Source: Odontesthes bonariensis (taxonomy: Eukaryota; Chordata; Actinopteri; Atheriniformes; Atherinopsidae). From it: a stretch of 64,000 nt of DNA. The position numbers and the translations under genes are program-made. Positions 13,441 to 32,000 of the stretch are shown here, piece after piece. Positions within the stretch are counted from its first letter, which is position 1; each line of letters opens with the position of its first letter. The stretch spans positions 8,784,784 to 8,848,783 of the forward strand of contig NC_134526.1 in NCBI RefSeq assembly GCF_027942865.1, read 5' to 3'. The notes beneath the pieces were generated by a model. It had not been told where the DNA came from and made no database searches. It worked only from the letters and a program-made list of their open reading frames with translations.

Positions 13441-13781
13441 TTGAATGTACATTTTTTTCCCCGTGTGTGCAAGTGAGCAAGTAATTTAGCTCAAAAGTCG
13501 TATTTGACCGTCACAAGATGGTTTACTTCAGTAGAAGCAGCAATATTTTTGAGAGGGGTCTGGCTGCAGACCTGCACTGTCAGGACCCTTAGTTGCAGAC
13601 ATGCACTGTGACGTCACCTGCACTGTGAGGACCCGAAGCGACAAGTGAGGAGCACGTATTTTTCGTTCCCCATTTGAACTGTGGAGACGACGAGGTGAGT
13701 AAAAGTCGAGTGAAAACTACTCTTTCTTTCATACGAAGAAACAGAAACAGTCTTTATTCACTGGAACGTTACGTTGCACAC

Positions 13782-14077
13782 TATATACTCTAAAGTTATA
13801 TTAATTTTAAAGAATCAGGGTTTTTTTTAAACTTTTGGCTAGTCTTCAGCGTTGTTATCCTATCGATAGTGCTCACTTAAATGTGCCATTTTTCGTATCG
13901 ATAGTGCTGACTTGTATAATTTTGTTTGACTTATTACGACATTATTTGTCTCTTACAGATGCATATTTCAATAACTATATACTGTAAAGTTATATTAATT
14001 TTAAAGAATCAGGTTTATTTACTTTTGGCTAGTCTTTAGCGTTGTTATCGTATCGATAGTGCTCACTTAAATGCGCC

Positions 14078-14112
<35 letters not shown>

Positions 14113-14160
14113 AGTTTTACTTATTACGACATTATTTGTCTCTTACAGATGCACATTTCA
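13782..14160 (+). repeat. 190-bp tandem duplication covering a splice acceptor and start codon
   Basis: The block from about 13782 recurs 190 bases later. Both copies contain AATTTTAAAGAATCAGG, TATCGATAGTGCTCACTTAA and TTATTTGTCTCTTACAGATG. Each therefore has its own acceptor AG and ATG, at 13959 and 14149. Only the second continues into an open frame; the first meets a stop after a few codons. Confidence 0.85.
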
Positions 14161-15680
14161 ATAACAACCGCCGGCACTACGCCAAAAATCGAACGCTGCA
14201 CGTCATGTTGCAAACTGTTTCACTGCCCTCTGTGCCTACAATTTAAACCAACAAAATTGTCCAAGCTGCAGAGCCACTTAGAGGCACATACAAAAGGTGG
14301 CATTTTATTTAAAGGTAAGCATAATGTATTTGTTTGTTTGTTTGTACTCATAAGTATTAGCCAACGCTTCTAACTTCTGGCAGGTTGTGGTTTGGTTTGT
14401 AAAAGGGTAAAAGGAAAATGAAGGGAATGTAGGTTGCAGTGAAGAACATCTGACACCTCACTTTCTGTCTTTTAGAAACCTATCCCAGTCACTAAATCCT
14501 GGCAACTGGACAGAGAAAACTGGACTACAAATTCAGGTAAGAGTATAAAGTATGTATAATGCATGTATTCATATTAATAGTTGAGTACTCAGGAAGAAGA
14601 GCAGCAGGCAGAGGTCTCCAAGAGAGCCAGACTTGCTGATGTGGACACACCAGTGGAAGGCGTAAGCTTTTGCACAGTATCTATTGGTCAGATACTGTTG
14701 GTGTGGCAGGTATAGGACAGACATCTTTCTTTCTGTCTTTTCCATAGGACTCGGTTGAAGATCGCATTCTTCAAAATTGCAGACATGCAGCAGAGTGGGC
14801 TGAGGCCAACAAACCACTGTTGTCTGCCCGAGTGGACCTGCCTGACGTTCTGGGCATGGGGGAAGAGGAACAGGCAGAGGCTGCTCTACAGTATGGGAGG
14901 TTGTACCCAGGCTCCGCCCTCGCAGTGACGCAACACCTTCGGCTCTGCTACACTTACTCAGGCAAACTGCTCATTCAGGTGGATTCGAGTTCCCGAAAAA
15001 ATGGGAACTCCACCCACTTTGTCGGGAAGCAATCAACTTTGAGCAGCGCCAACGGCCCAGGGTAGAGGCGTGTTCAAGGTAGTGACGTGGTTGAACTGCC
15101 ACTCAACCCATGGATTGTACACGGAAGCGCTTCATTCAATATCAACATGGAGCAGCGTCAAGCTTTTGACACTGCTGTAGATGCTGCAATGAAAGTGTTC
15201 GACGGGAGATTCTCGTTAAAAATCGAGCAAAGAACAGCCCTTGAATCATTTCTTGACAGGAAAGACGTTTTCGCCTTGCTCCCTACTGGCTTTGGTAAGA
15301 GTTTAATCTACCAGTTAGCCGGGCCCCGCTGGTAGCTAAATCATACGTCAGAGGAAAGAGTGGTGTGATTGGCTTAAGCTTAGGCACAGCCTTTTCTGGC
15401 CACAACCAGTAGCAACCCGAGGGAGGCGGGTTGACCAGGCCATTTCGAATCGTATTCGTTATGGTCTTGGTCAGACCAGAATCTCGAAGAGATTTGAAAG
15501 TCTATGTTAATCAGGCTAGGGAGGTTGTGGAACGAAGAACTGGACGAGGATGAAAGAGAAGCGATCCTGGAGCCTTTCAAAATGATATTTCACAATATTA
15601 ACGACATGTTGATATTTTGTGAACAGGTAGTCGACAAAAACAAAGATTTTTTGTCATATTGTGAATGTTTGACTGAATAA
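14149..15680 (+). pseudogene. Transposon-borne zinc-finger protein gene, interrupted by an insertion
   Basis: Exons read as 14149-14314, 14476-14536, 14593-14661 and 14748-15680, with good AG/GT borders. Exon 1 encodes HCPLCLQF...LQSHLEAH, a C2H2 finger (C-x2-C-x13-H-x3-H) after a CxxCC. Exon 3 encodes EEEQQAEVSKRARLADVDTP; exon 4 begins DSVEDRILQNCRHAAEWAEA. Exon 4 is broken after ALQYGRL by the insert at 14905-15518. Skipping the insert and one 10-bp duplicate continues in frame to the stop at 15678-15680 (ending DKNKDFLSYCECLTE). An AATAAA overlaps the stop. The phase between exons 1 and 2 is off by one base, so another lesion or a different splice site is likely. I do not recognise the family. 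Confidence 0.6.
14905..15518 (+). mobile_element. Nested 614-bp insert with a RecQ-like helicase fragment
   Basis: GGGAGGTTGT flanks it exactly at 14895-14904 and 15519-15528, a 10-bp target-site duplication inside a coding exon. From the ATG at 15147 it encodes about 62 residues: MEQRQAFDTAVDAAMKVFDG, a motif-0-like stretch (SLKIEQRTALESFL), and LLPTGFGKSLIYQLA. The last matches RecQ helicase motif I (Walker A, GKS). Directly after it the frame shifts: LVAKSYVRGKSGVI continues in another frame before a stop. So this is a truncated, frameshifted 5' part of an SF2 helicase gene carried by a repeat. Its ends show no clear inverted repeat. Confidence 0.6.
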
Positions 15681-16950
15681 ACACTACAGAACATTTGATC
15701 ATGTTGTGACTTGGTGTGCTTTTTATGTTTTCTCATTGATCCCTTAATAATTTGACTAAGATTATACTGTAGATATCAAGAGTTAGGGTACTATTTAGTG
15801 GTACTAAGGTGTTCCAGCAGCACAAGAACATAATTGGCATAGACATAGAACCAAACATGAAATTTATGGTGGTTAAGGATAAAAATACAGAATAATACAA
15901 CAGAAAAACTAATTGAAACAAATACATATATATATATAAAGAGCAGTGCGATAAAGTCAAAATGAAATGATAATGAAATAGCAGTGACTTACTCTATAGT
16001 ATACAATAAAATGTACAGTATAGGCCTATGGCATCTTGTGAGATGTTGGCTTATGAATATGAGCCTAAGAGAAAATGTGTGCAGTGACCAAACAAAAGTT
16101 TACAATACAAATAAAAACAATAGACCGGGAATACTGTTAACTAATTAATTCATTTGTGAGGACCTCTTGAAAAATATAGCGTTTAAAATAGTTTAAAAAT
16201 ACGTGCTTCCGATACACACGCTTTTATTTTGAAAGGCTTCGAATCAACTTCCGGTCCTCACAGTGCACTTCCGGTCCTCACAGTGCAGGTGACGGTCTGC
16301 AACAGGGTCCTGACAGTGCAGGTCTGTGGGTCCTGACAGTGCAGGTCTGCAGCCAGACTCTCTTGATATTTTTGGCTGTATAAGTACCACAGAAAAGTCT
16401 ACCATGTAAATAATATGCCTAAACACATCTTTTATATATATATATATATATATATTCAGGTATATACTCACGTCATGGCTGATCACAATAGAAACTTAGC
16501 TGCAGTTTATAGCAAATTTTCAATCATTTTTGTGAATTTACTGTTAAGAGCAGTTAGAAAATGTTAAAAGCACAAGTGACAAATTATAACTGTGCTCTTA
16601 TTCAACTATTCACTTGATATTTTTCCTTGATTTTGCATCGCTTTCATTTATCTTATAATCTTCATATAATGATGACCCACAAACGTGTATGGAAATAAAA
16701 AAAAAAAGTCTTCATTACTTAAATCAAAATTATAGTCATGTCCCTCACAGGCAGAAGTAAGTTGTGTACGTATAAATTAACAAAAATGTCAGCTTTCAAG
16801 GTTCCAGTCTTGGAAATCTGTTTTAAGACTTTACAAACACCCCGATTAATGTTAAAAGGAAGCAATTCCCTCAGCACCTTAATTAAAGTGAAAGAAGTCA
16901 ACAGCCAAAACTCATTTTTAAACATTTATTTGTGAAACCAAGTGAACAAG

Positions 16951-18991
<2,041 letters not shown>

Positions 18992-19463
18992 TCAACTCCC
19001 CTGTCGTTGTACCAAATTCAGAGACAAAACAGATGTTACTTCACACGAGTCAAACACTAAAAGTTTCAAGTTTTAGCCTTGTTGCTGCGTTAGCTTCCGG
19101 CCAAGGAGCAGCAACAACAACCGTCTTTTACACATATATTCAACTCTCGTGTATGCTCGGTACATTTCAGAGGCTCATTAGGTTCAAATGAAAACAAAAA
19201 GGCTCGATATGTAGTGTGAAAATGCCTCCGGAGAAGGTTCAATGGGAGACTGCGCGTCCACATCAAGGGAGCTGCCATGTTGAAATCAGCGCAGCGCCGA
19301 ATTAACTGCTCGTTTTTATCAAATAATCATTCACAAATTTACAAAATAACAGACACAGTTTAGAAAGGGGGATGCTTGTCGTTGATTTGTTGTGATAAAA
19401 TCAACAGATTAAGGCAGATTTGGAGCGATGGATGAAGATTGTTCAAAGAGAAATCTCACTCAC

Positions 19464-19565
19464 TGATGCTGTTCTACGGCCACCGCTAACAGGAAAGGAA
19501 GCCCAGAAGGTTTTCGTCACCTTTGACCCGCGCATTTCTATACGTCACTTCCGTAATAGATTCTC
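19464..19565 (-). promoter_or_regulatory. Likely rpl27 noncoding first exon and promoter
   Basis: On the minus strand CTTCCTTTCCTG, a 5'-TOP-like pyrimidine start, begins at about 19501. It is followed by 38 bases and a donor GTGAGTGAG at 19455-19463. The splice partner would be the acceptor just 5' of the ATG exon (AG at 18961-18962). Upstream, 19540-19557 contains ACGTCACTTCCG (ETS plus CRE-like), typical of ribosomal protein promoters. Inferred from motifs only. Confidence 0.5.
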
Positions 19566-20142
19566 TGCTTTGACACGTCGTAATATTCTTCAAATATCTT
19601 TATTATTCAGTCTATTTATTTTATGTTGAAAAATAAAAAAGCCAAAACGAGCATTTGTTTATACATATCTATATTAATTTTGCATCTTGACTGTTTTCAC
19701 AGGGAAAAAAAACAGCTCTTTTGCTTGAATAATGTCAGTTTTTAAAATCTCAAAAAACAAACATGAGTATTAGCAGCACAATAAACCTAAACAAATGTAA
19801 CGAACCATGCTTGCAAAGGTGTATATTACTATATTTATGTCTGGCTTTTAAAAAAGAAAGCAAACTGGAACTTAATATTTTATGATTATCCAGTAAAACT
19901 TTGATCCCGATGTAAAGCTGTGAAGAAAAGGAACGCATAATAAATTGTATTAGGTAAAGTCATCAAAGCTTAATCTCTCCTCTATTTAAAAACAAAATGT
20001 GATGATTGAATCTGTGAATTAAGAATCTCTTTATTATTCTGATATGTAAAATAGCACAACCTTGATATCAGAAATAATGTATTTATTGAGTTACATGCAG
20101 TTGATTATGTTCGTACTAGTGAACACAGCAGTGGCATTATCA

Positions 20143-20174
<32 letters not shown>
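20143..20174. repeat. (AT)n microsatellite
   Basis: About 16 AT dinucleotides between rpl27 and the L2-type tail. Confidence 0.9.
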
Positions 20175-20177
<3 letters not shown>

Positions 20178-20239
20178 ATTAATTAATGATTATTTTAATG
20201 AGTTTTAAATTTCTTTCTTTTTTAAATTTCTTTCTTTAA

Positions 20240-20366
20240 TTTTTTTTATTAATTTTTAATGGTTTTATTGCCTTCTTGTGATTTTATGTAGCTGTAAAGC
20301 ACTTTGAATTGCCCTGTGTATGAATTGTGCTCTATAAATAAAATTGCCTTGCCTTGCCTTGCCTAT
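20240..20366 (+). repeat. L2/CR1-type LINE 3' tail
   Basis: Contains GTAAAGCACTTTGAATTGCC and TGTGCTCTATAAATAAA, ending in a TTGCC microsatellite tail. This is the usual 3' end of L2-clade non-LTR elements in fish. No reverse transcriptase remains. Confidence 0.7.
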
Positions 20367-20645
20367 ATATATATGTGTGTGTATGTATAAATTGCAAAAA
20401 CTTGTCATTCAAAACTGATTTCCTGCATTTTCAAACCTCCTGCCCTCTTGGCTAATGTAAGAATTAGTTAAAAGTGAAGATGTTATGAAAACCTAGAAGA
20501 CATCTCTATGATGTTTAGATGAGGAAATGCTCATTTAAAACAGCGCTATTTATTCAGGTGAAATGTTATCTTATCAAAACAATCTGTAGCTTTTGATGAC
20601 AACAATTAGAAAAAATTTAAATAATGAGTTAAAGGCCTACATTAA

Positions 20646-21193
20646 AGGCCTACATCAAGCCGCTCTGCCGGCTGATTTCCACTCTCCACCTGGCGGAGAG
20701 TGTGTCCGCTCTCCGCCAGGTGGATTCCCCCTGAGCGTCCACACCGCAGGGAGCTGAACACGGCGGGATGCGCTCCGGCTGATTTCACCAGAGAGGAGGC
20801 AGGCGAACAGGGAGACACAGAGTTCCGACCGCAGGTCTCTCTGCTTCCTCTGTCCCCGGTGGTGTGAGCTGCTGAGGGGAACACACGCATCCACAGCACT
20901 TCGTAAATCTACTCGCAATAAAAACTGCACTGAACCCAACGTTTTATTGCCTTCACCACTCAACAAGCATACTACAATAGCGGCAGCCAGAAAAAACCAT
21001 GGCACATGTGACGTCGCACGGAAGCCCCGCCCCCAGTCTGGAATTCCACGAAGGATTTCCAAGCGGCAAATTCAAAATCGCAAATTTCATGCGTTTATGA
21101 AATGTTTTGGTGTAGGGTCCAATGATCATTATTGTTCCTCTGTGTATGTATTATCATTATGTATTGGGTGTAGTGTCAGCTTTCTGTAGGCCT
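20646..21193. mobile_element. TTAA-flanked inverted-repeat element with an internal hairpin
   Basis: The left end AGGCCTACA and right end TGTAGGCCT are complementary, and both are flanked by TTAA (20642-20645 and 21194-21197). This fits a piggyBac- or Kolobok-type target site. A second copy of TTAAAGGCCTACA sits just outside at 20629-20641. The interior is GC-rich and contains CCACCTGGCGGAGAG and its exact complement separated by a short loop (about 20686-20723). No transposase is seen. Confidence 0.6.
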
Positions 21194-22871
21194 TTAATTA
21201 TCCAAATATTATGATGAACACTGTCAGATTTAGAGCTGCTTTCTCAACACTCCAACATTAAGGTTGGCTCTGAAGTCGAATAAATCCAACAAAGTACTCT
21301 GGATGGGTGAACCTACAACTACGAGCTCTCAAACTCACCAGTTAATTTCACCATCTGAAACTTGTGAGACTTCCTTTAGACTTTTAAAGGATGCTAATCT
21401 CCATTTTTAATTTTCTCAAAAACTAAATGAATAAATAAAAAAAAAACCTAAGCAGCACAGCCATTCTTTCAGGGTTTAATGTGTTTACAGGTACACCTTA
21501 AATATAATAAAACCAAAACAAACACAGTTCATACATCCCAATATATTATCTTTGATTCATGATTAAATAAGAGTAACATAAATGTGATCATCTAAATGAT
21601 CGAGTGAGTCTTGTTCCCCCCAAAAAACTGCTCCAGTTACAGTACAGCAGCTACTTTTAGCATTTTGATGTGTTCCACTTACTTCACTAACAAGCTATTA
21701 AAATAAATAAACAACTGAACAAAACAACAGGGAAAATATGACATTACACATACTAAATGTAGCCCAAACAGAAACAGAGGTTTGACAAAATGCATTACAA
21801 AGGAATCAGGTTTTCATCACAGGAAATACAAATACAGCCAGTGGTTTGATACATACACGTTGGTCACAGGAACACTGAGGGTTCAACGCCATAAACGGTA
21901 AGAAAACCTACAGCAGATATAAACTAACCTCAGTTTAACAGCATCTATGGTTTATACATTCAGTTATTAAGGGTACGATCGGTGCCGTTTCTGGAAGATA
22001 AAAAGAAAATCTGGAATAAAACTTTTACATCCATGTTGAGTATGAGATATATTCATACCATATTAGATCACTCTCGAAAGAGGAGAAAAGCAGCAGCTCA
22101 TACAGGGTCGAAATGCTCACACAACAACAGCTTCGATGGTTTAAAACAGAGTCGAGACAAAAGCCGAAAGCTGCATATTTGTGGGAAATCTTTCGCAACA
22201 CCTTGGCCTGTCCTGTGGAAACTAAAAGCTACTTTTCAAGTTGACCTGAGTGCTTTTGTTTACCTCTGCGATCAACCAATTTGCTACACACGGTTTACCT
22301 GCTGAATGATTCCTTCTGTAACAGCAGTCAGTGCATTTTCTTGCTAAGCTCCTGGTTACTGTGTAAAAGTCACAGTAGTTGGAAAGTTTCTGCCCACTCA
22401 TTTTCTTCTTGTACCATCCAAGAGAAAACACTTACAGTACCGACTACTGTACGAGTGTTGCTTCTCCCACAGTGTTTGGCATAGTCAGAGCACGATTGGG
22501 TACAACAGAGGATGATACTGTATGCTGAGCACAGGTCACAAAGATCAGGAAGGCTTTACTAAAGGTGAGGTAATCTCAGTGTCCACTATAAGGCATGATT
22601 ACAGTACAAGTAGCGCTGTTTTCTTGTCAGTTTTGCATTTTTTAAACGTGTTGCGATATGCTGACTAACACAACATCCATGCATGTACTGTCGACATCAC
22701 ATACTTGCACTTCACTTCAAATGGGTCGATGCTTAAATAACCGTTAAAGGGTTACATACTCAGAGACTTTGGTCCTGAATGCTAACAGGTAACAGCAGTG
22801 TGGTTTAAACTGATAAAATGCTTTAACGCTGCCATTCGTGTTGGTTTAATTTTCGCTGAATCATTTCCTCG

Positions 22872-27267
<4,396 letters not shown>

Positions 27268-29019
27268 TTTGGCCGACAAGATTCACTCCAGCTCTTTATT
27301 AACCGTCTCCAGTTTACAAACACTGAGTTCCAGGTGGTTAATACTCAATGTTGCGCAGATAACCAGAAAGATAATCGCCAGTCAAACAGGTGCATCGCCA
27401 TTTTGGGAAGGATGATTCATACGTCAGGGTGCGTAAGCACGTAAAGTTAATGAGACGTAAAGGAGAAATACCGGAAGTTTAGAACGTTTGCCTTTAAAAT
27501 TAAAGCGTTAAGTCCAACTGAAAGGAAGTGTCAGTGGCAGAAAAATAATACATACTACTACAGTATAATCATTTTTCAAAACCTATTTTTGATTATATCT
27601 CTATGAGCATACAGTAAACATTTCAAAATTATCAGAGTTCACCACCTATGCTTTGAGTTATCTAATACAGCTGATTTATATAGCATTATATTTTGTATTT
27701 ATATACGCCTTGCATCTTTTTACTGTCTTTTTTTTTTAAATCTTTTTTTTTACCTGCTCCTATACTCTTCCTCCACATAAGTTTAACTCTCAGGAATAAG
27801 TCCTATTGTTTTCTGTCTTATGTTCAATCACGAAACGTTGCCCTTTGTATAAGTTTTTTTTATTTTCAAATAAGTAATGGCAAGTTTGTTTTTATTTCAG
27901 CACCTATCAACTGATACAAACCCAAACTGTTACCATTAAAACGTCAGTGGTTTGAAATAAAAAAAGGGGAAAAACCTTGCAAGCATAGGGAAGTAAAGCA
28001 ATTTCTTGCCACATGTCTGTAACTGCTTATTACTTTACAGATTCACCACTTCCTGAATGTAACAGATGTTCTCTTCTCAGCTTTATGACTACAGCTTATT
28101 GTTTTATACAACCTTGGAATAGACACAGCTATTTTCATGAAAAAAATACATGTATGTTTTATCTAATATTCTAAGTTATAAAAACTGTCGGAACATGAGC
28201 TCTGAAGACCTGGTGTTATATAACGGCTGTTTTCTGTGACAGAATCTTCACTCTTACACCAGCCGGAGTGATATGATACGTTTTAATGTTTTCATTTCTT
28301 CACTTGAAAATATAGAGACCTCTTCAGTCCTGAGAGGTTAAGCGGCACCAAGCAGGCAATAATGGTACGATGAATACCATAAAATTACAGGTGGATGATT
28401 TATTAACCAATTAGAAATTATACCACAAGCAGATTCACACATTCAAACCAAGTGATGTGGTTTTAGTAATGGGTAAAGGTGAAACACAGATCAACAATCA
28501 ACATCACTGTTCCTTCAACATGAATTGGAATAAGACAGCTGTCTAAGTTTGTCACATTCAAAATCATAGCAGTATGTAATTCATTCCAGAATGTAGGAGC
28601 AATCATTGATAAAGAAGTGCATTTTTTTAATCATCGGGCAGTTGCAGCAGTACACACAGAAACAGATTATTGACAGTGGGTAAAATAATATTGCCTCTGG
28701 AGCGTTTCAGTTGTAGTCTTCTTGATGGAGTAGAGTTTCAAGTAACAAATTGTGTGTGCTTACAATGACAAGTATCTATCTTGATTTTAAAATGATATAA
28801 CTTCACGTTCACTGATGACCGATGTGAATCGGATGCATGTAGATAGAAACATGCACACAACAGAACCCCTTAAGTGCAATTCAGTTTTACAGTGTTGCCA
28901 TTTACCACACGTCTCTAAGAACAAAGCATTTAAAAACATTTTTCCCTTATCAATCCCTTATCTTAACTCCTATTAGTGAATTGCATTAAAAAATGTATGA
29001 CAATGCATCGGGGTTATTT

Positions 29020-32000
29020 TCACACAATTAGAGCTCTTTTCTTGTTGGCGAGGAACACGTGCCAGTTGTGCCAGTTGAGCCCCACGTTCTGGGTGCAGGA
29101 GCCAGCGTCGGTGCAGGAGTAGCCATCGGGACAGCAGTGCTTCATGTCGCTGCAGCACACCGCCTACAGGAAGGACACAGGGAGCTTTAGTTATCCACTC
29201 GCAACTCACCTGCACATTCTGAATGGTTATTAAAGGCTGAACCCTCACAAATCATATGGTGGGAATCATTGTAGAATAGCTGCAGCAACAAATCCAAACT
29301 TTGTAATAAGAATGTAAAAATTTACTTTTCTGACTTACTTCTTAATTTACTATGTGTCAGACACATTTACTACTGTATATGGTAGTGCATCGTAAAATAA
29401 CTTTCATTAGGAGGGATGTAGCTGGAGGGGACGCACTGGAATTATCGCTGTACTATGTGACATACCTTAGGAGATGGACAGCAGCCCCAGGTAGTGTCAG
29501 ACATTCTGCAGCAGGTTTCATCATCATTGCAACTAATCTGGTCATCACATTTGATGACCGTGTTCTTTAATGGAGTGAAGGGGAGCTTGTACTCTGGTAG
29601 ATACACTGGCGTGAGTGGGACCGTCTCCAGCTGCAACATGATGAGCTTGTGACACGACATGGAGGCAATGTCACAGGTGTAACCCTGCGGGCAGCAGTGC
29701 TCCTTATCTGGGCAGCACACAGCCTGCACACAACAAATGACACCTCTTATTTTACATAGGTAAACCCTGATGAAGCTAACGTATACTGATACAGCACCTT
29801 ATATTTTCATGTCAAAGCTTCTTTGTCCAATCTCACGCACACAGAAAACCCGCACAGCACTCACATTTTGCAGCGGGCAGCAGCCCCACTGGCCCGTGAA
29901 CAGTCTGCAGCAAGAGGTGTGTTCAGGACAACGATTCCCATCGTCGCACTGCACAGAGCTGGAATCAGCCTGGACGCTCGTGGTAGCTGTAATCTTGGTG
30001 TACCATGGAATCACCACTTCTCCTTTGATGCACGAGGTCTGGCTCTCATCGCACTTGTAGTTATTGGGACAACAGTGGTCTCCATCAGCACAGCACACCG
30101 CCTGGTGAGAGGAAGTATGACTTTCACTTCATTCATTCTGTTTTCAGTTCTGCTTTCACCTGTTTTGAAGTGCAAAAGTTAGTCATGGAAAAATTTTGTG
30201 CAACAGCTATGGTCTGCTACCGATCTAAAAATTCAAAGTGCCAACAAAAGGATTTACATTCCCTTGGGTGATTTCAGCCTGTAGTTGATTATTTTTGATG
30301 TTAACAACAGAAATGAGAAGCAAAATAATTAAATGTATTGTAATGCAAAGTAGGGTCAAAACTGATTTCCAATCAATCCTCTGGGGCTTGAGAAACATAT
30401 AATTAGCTGTTTGCAGCTGAATGCATGACTACAGTGTGGGCGGATCTTTTCCATCAAGCAGAAACAGTATTGAAAGAACCTTTAAAAGTAACAAATGTCA
30501 GCTGGCTATCTAACTGCTGAGATATCTGTGTGGTTTTTCCCCGCGCATGAGAACTAGCTTCTTCTGTAGGAAAGAATTTAGTTTTGCCTATTGTGTGTGG
30601 TTTGTGTGCAGAGGAGGTTTCTGTCAACCATGTCATAAAAGTGCTCCACGTTTCTTCTCATCTATTCTCCCCAGTTTGTACTAGTTTCTCCAGATTGAAA
30701 TGTCATCCATTGTTAACTATTGTTATCTGTGTTCCCTCTTTCAACAGAATCAGAGTCAGTAAAGCTGTGAGGAAGAAGAGCGCACCTTCGGCAGAGGACA
30801 ACAGCCCCACTTTTTGGACGAGGCCATGAAGCAGCAGGTGGTGTGCTGAGGGCAGCTGGTGTGGGCGTCACACTGAATCCCGCCCTCTACTTCTGTATTC
30901 TTCTCATCCTCCTCGTCATCAACATCTTCTTCCTCCTCATCCTCAACATCTTCTTCCTCCTCGTCGTAATCTGCCTCCTGTGCGGTCATCTCTTCACCCG
31001 TTTCAGCAGAAGGAAATGCAGGAATCTTCTGTTTCATGGGCGTTGAGCCTAACGCGCTGTTACAGGTGAGGGTGGCCAGGTCACAGGTGGTGCCAGTTGG
31101 GCAGCAGTGTTCATGGTCTTCGCAACATACCGCCTTTTATACAAAATGACAGCAAAGCTTTCAGTCGCAAACATTTTTAGGACACATTTACAGCATCTAT
31201 GAGTATCTGTAAAGCTCACATGTTTATTGAATCTAAACCAATAGAAAAAGCCATGTTTCCACTATTTGTATTTAGCTAAGATAGCTCCTGGTGCTAATCT
31301 TAGCTGAATGGCTTCCACTGATAGCCTCATATCAATAACAGACACGACAGATGCCAATTGTTTAATTTGTCATTCTATTTCCTTAAATGTGACACCGTTC
31401 CTTTAAAAGACTGAAGTATGACAGTTTACTATGGACTTAAAACAAAGCTGTTTTCATGTGCTACAGTACATTTTGTCATTCTAAAGATTTAAAACCTCAA
31501 AGATCTGTCTGGAAGATCCTTGTTGAGAGGGTTTTTTGGGTGTCTTTAGTGCAAATTGTAAAAACCATCAAACCAAATAAATCTGGGAAATGTTGTCTAC
31601 AAACTGTCTCATTCATCAGTGGTACATGTTGGTTTGCTAACCTGAGGCAGAGGACAACAGGCCCAGCCACCCTCTTTGGTTTTACAGCAGGTGGTGCCAT
31701 CAGGACAAGAAGAGCTGCTGTCACATGACACATTCTGCATCTGCGCTCCAAGCCTGGGGATTGAAGGTATCTTCTCCACCCAGGGCAGAGAGAACAGGCC
31801 ATCCTCACATTTCTGTGCCGCCACGTTACATTTTTTACCCTTTGGACAGCAGTGTGTAAAGTCTTCACAACAAACAGCCTGGGGAGGATATAATCGGACA
31901 GATGGACGACAATTAATACACTATTAGCACCTTTAACTCCAAAGTTTTATACAGTTTAATTAGAACTTATAGCATTTATTATCTCACCTCTGGTAGAGGA

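Larger units (their letters stand above)
13552..16365 (+). mobile_element. DNA transposon with terminal and subterminal repeats, carrying a spliced zinc-finger gene
   Basis: The ends are inverted: the left end has TCTGGCTGCAGACCTGCACT from 13559, and the same sequence lies on the minus strand ending near 16360. A 9-bp direct repeat ATATTTTTG flanks it (13543-13551 and 16366-16374). Inside each end are several copies of a unit close to TGCACTGTSAGGACC: three at 13571-13635 on the plus strand and about five at 16254-16350 on the minus strand. They look like repeated transposase-binding sites. The interior holds a multi-exon gene (13959/14149-15680) plus a nested insert. No DDE transposase is seen, so the element is probably nonautonomous or deleted. 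The superfamily is not determined; a 9-bp duplication would fit MULE- or Merlin-like elements. Confidence 0.7.

Noticed and set aside
19090-19278. Minus-strand frame starting MAAPLMWTRSLPLNLLRRHF, resembling a mitochondrial presequence
   Set aside because: It lies in the likely rpl27 first intron, has no recognisable continuation or splice partner, and the motif can arise by chance. Kept only as a note.
27268-27279. Upstream TTG start for rundc1 (adding MSAK)
   Set aside because: A standard ATG follows four codons later and better fits a vertebrate gene.
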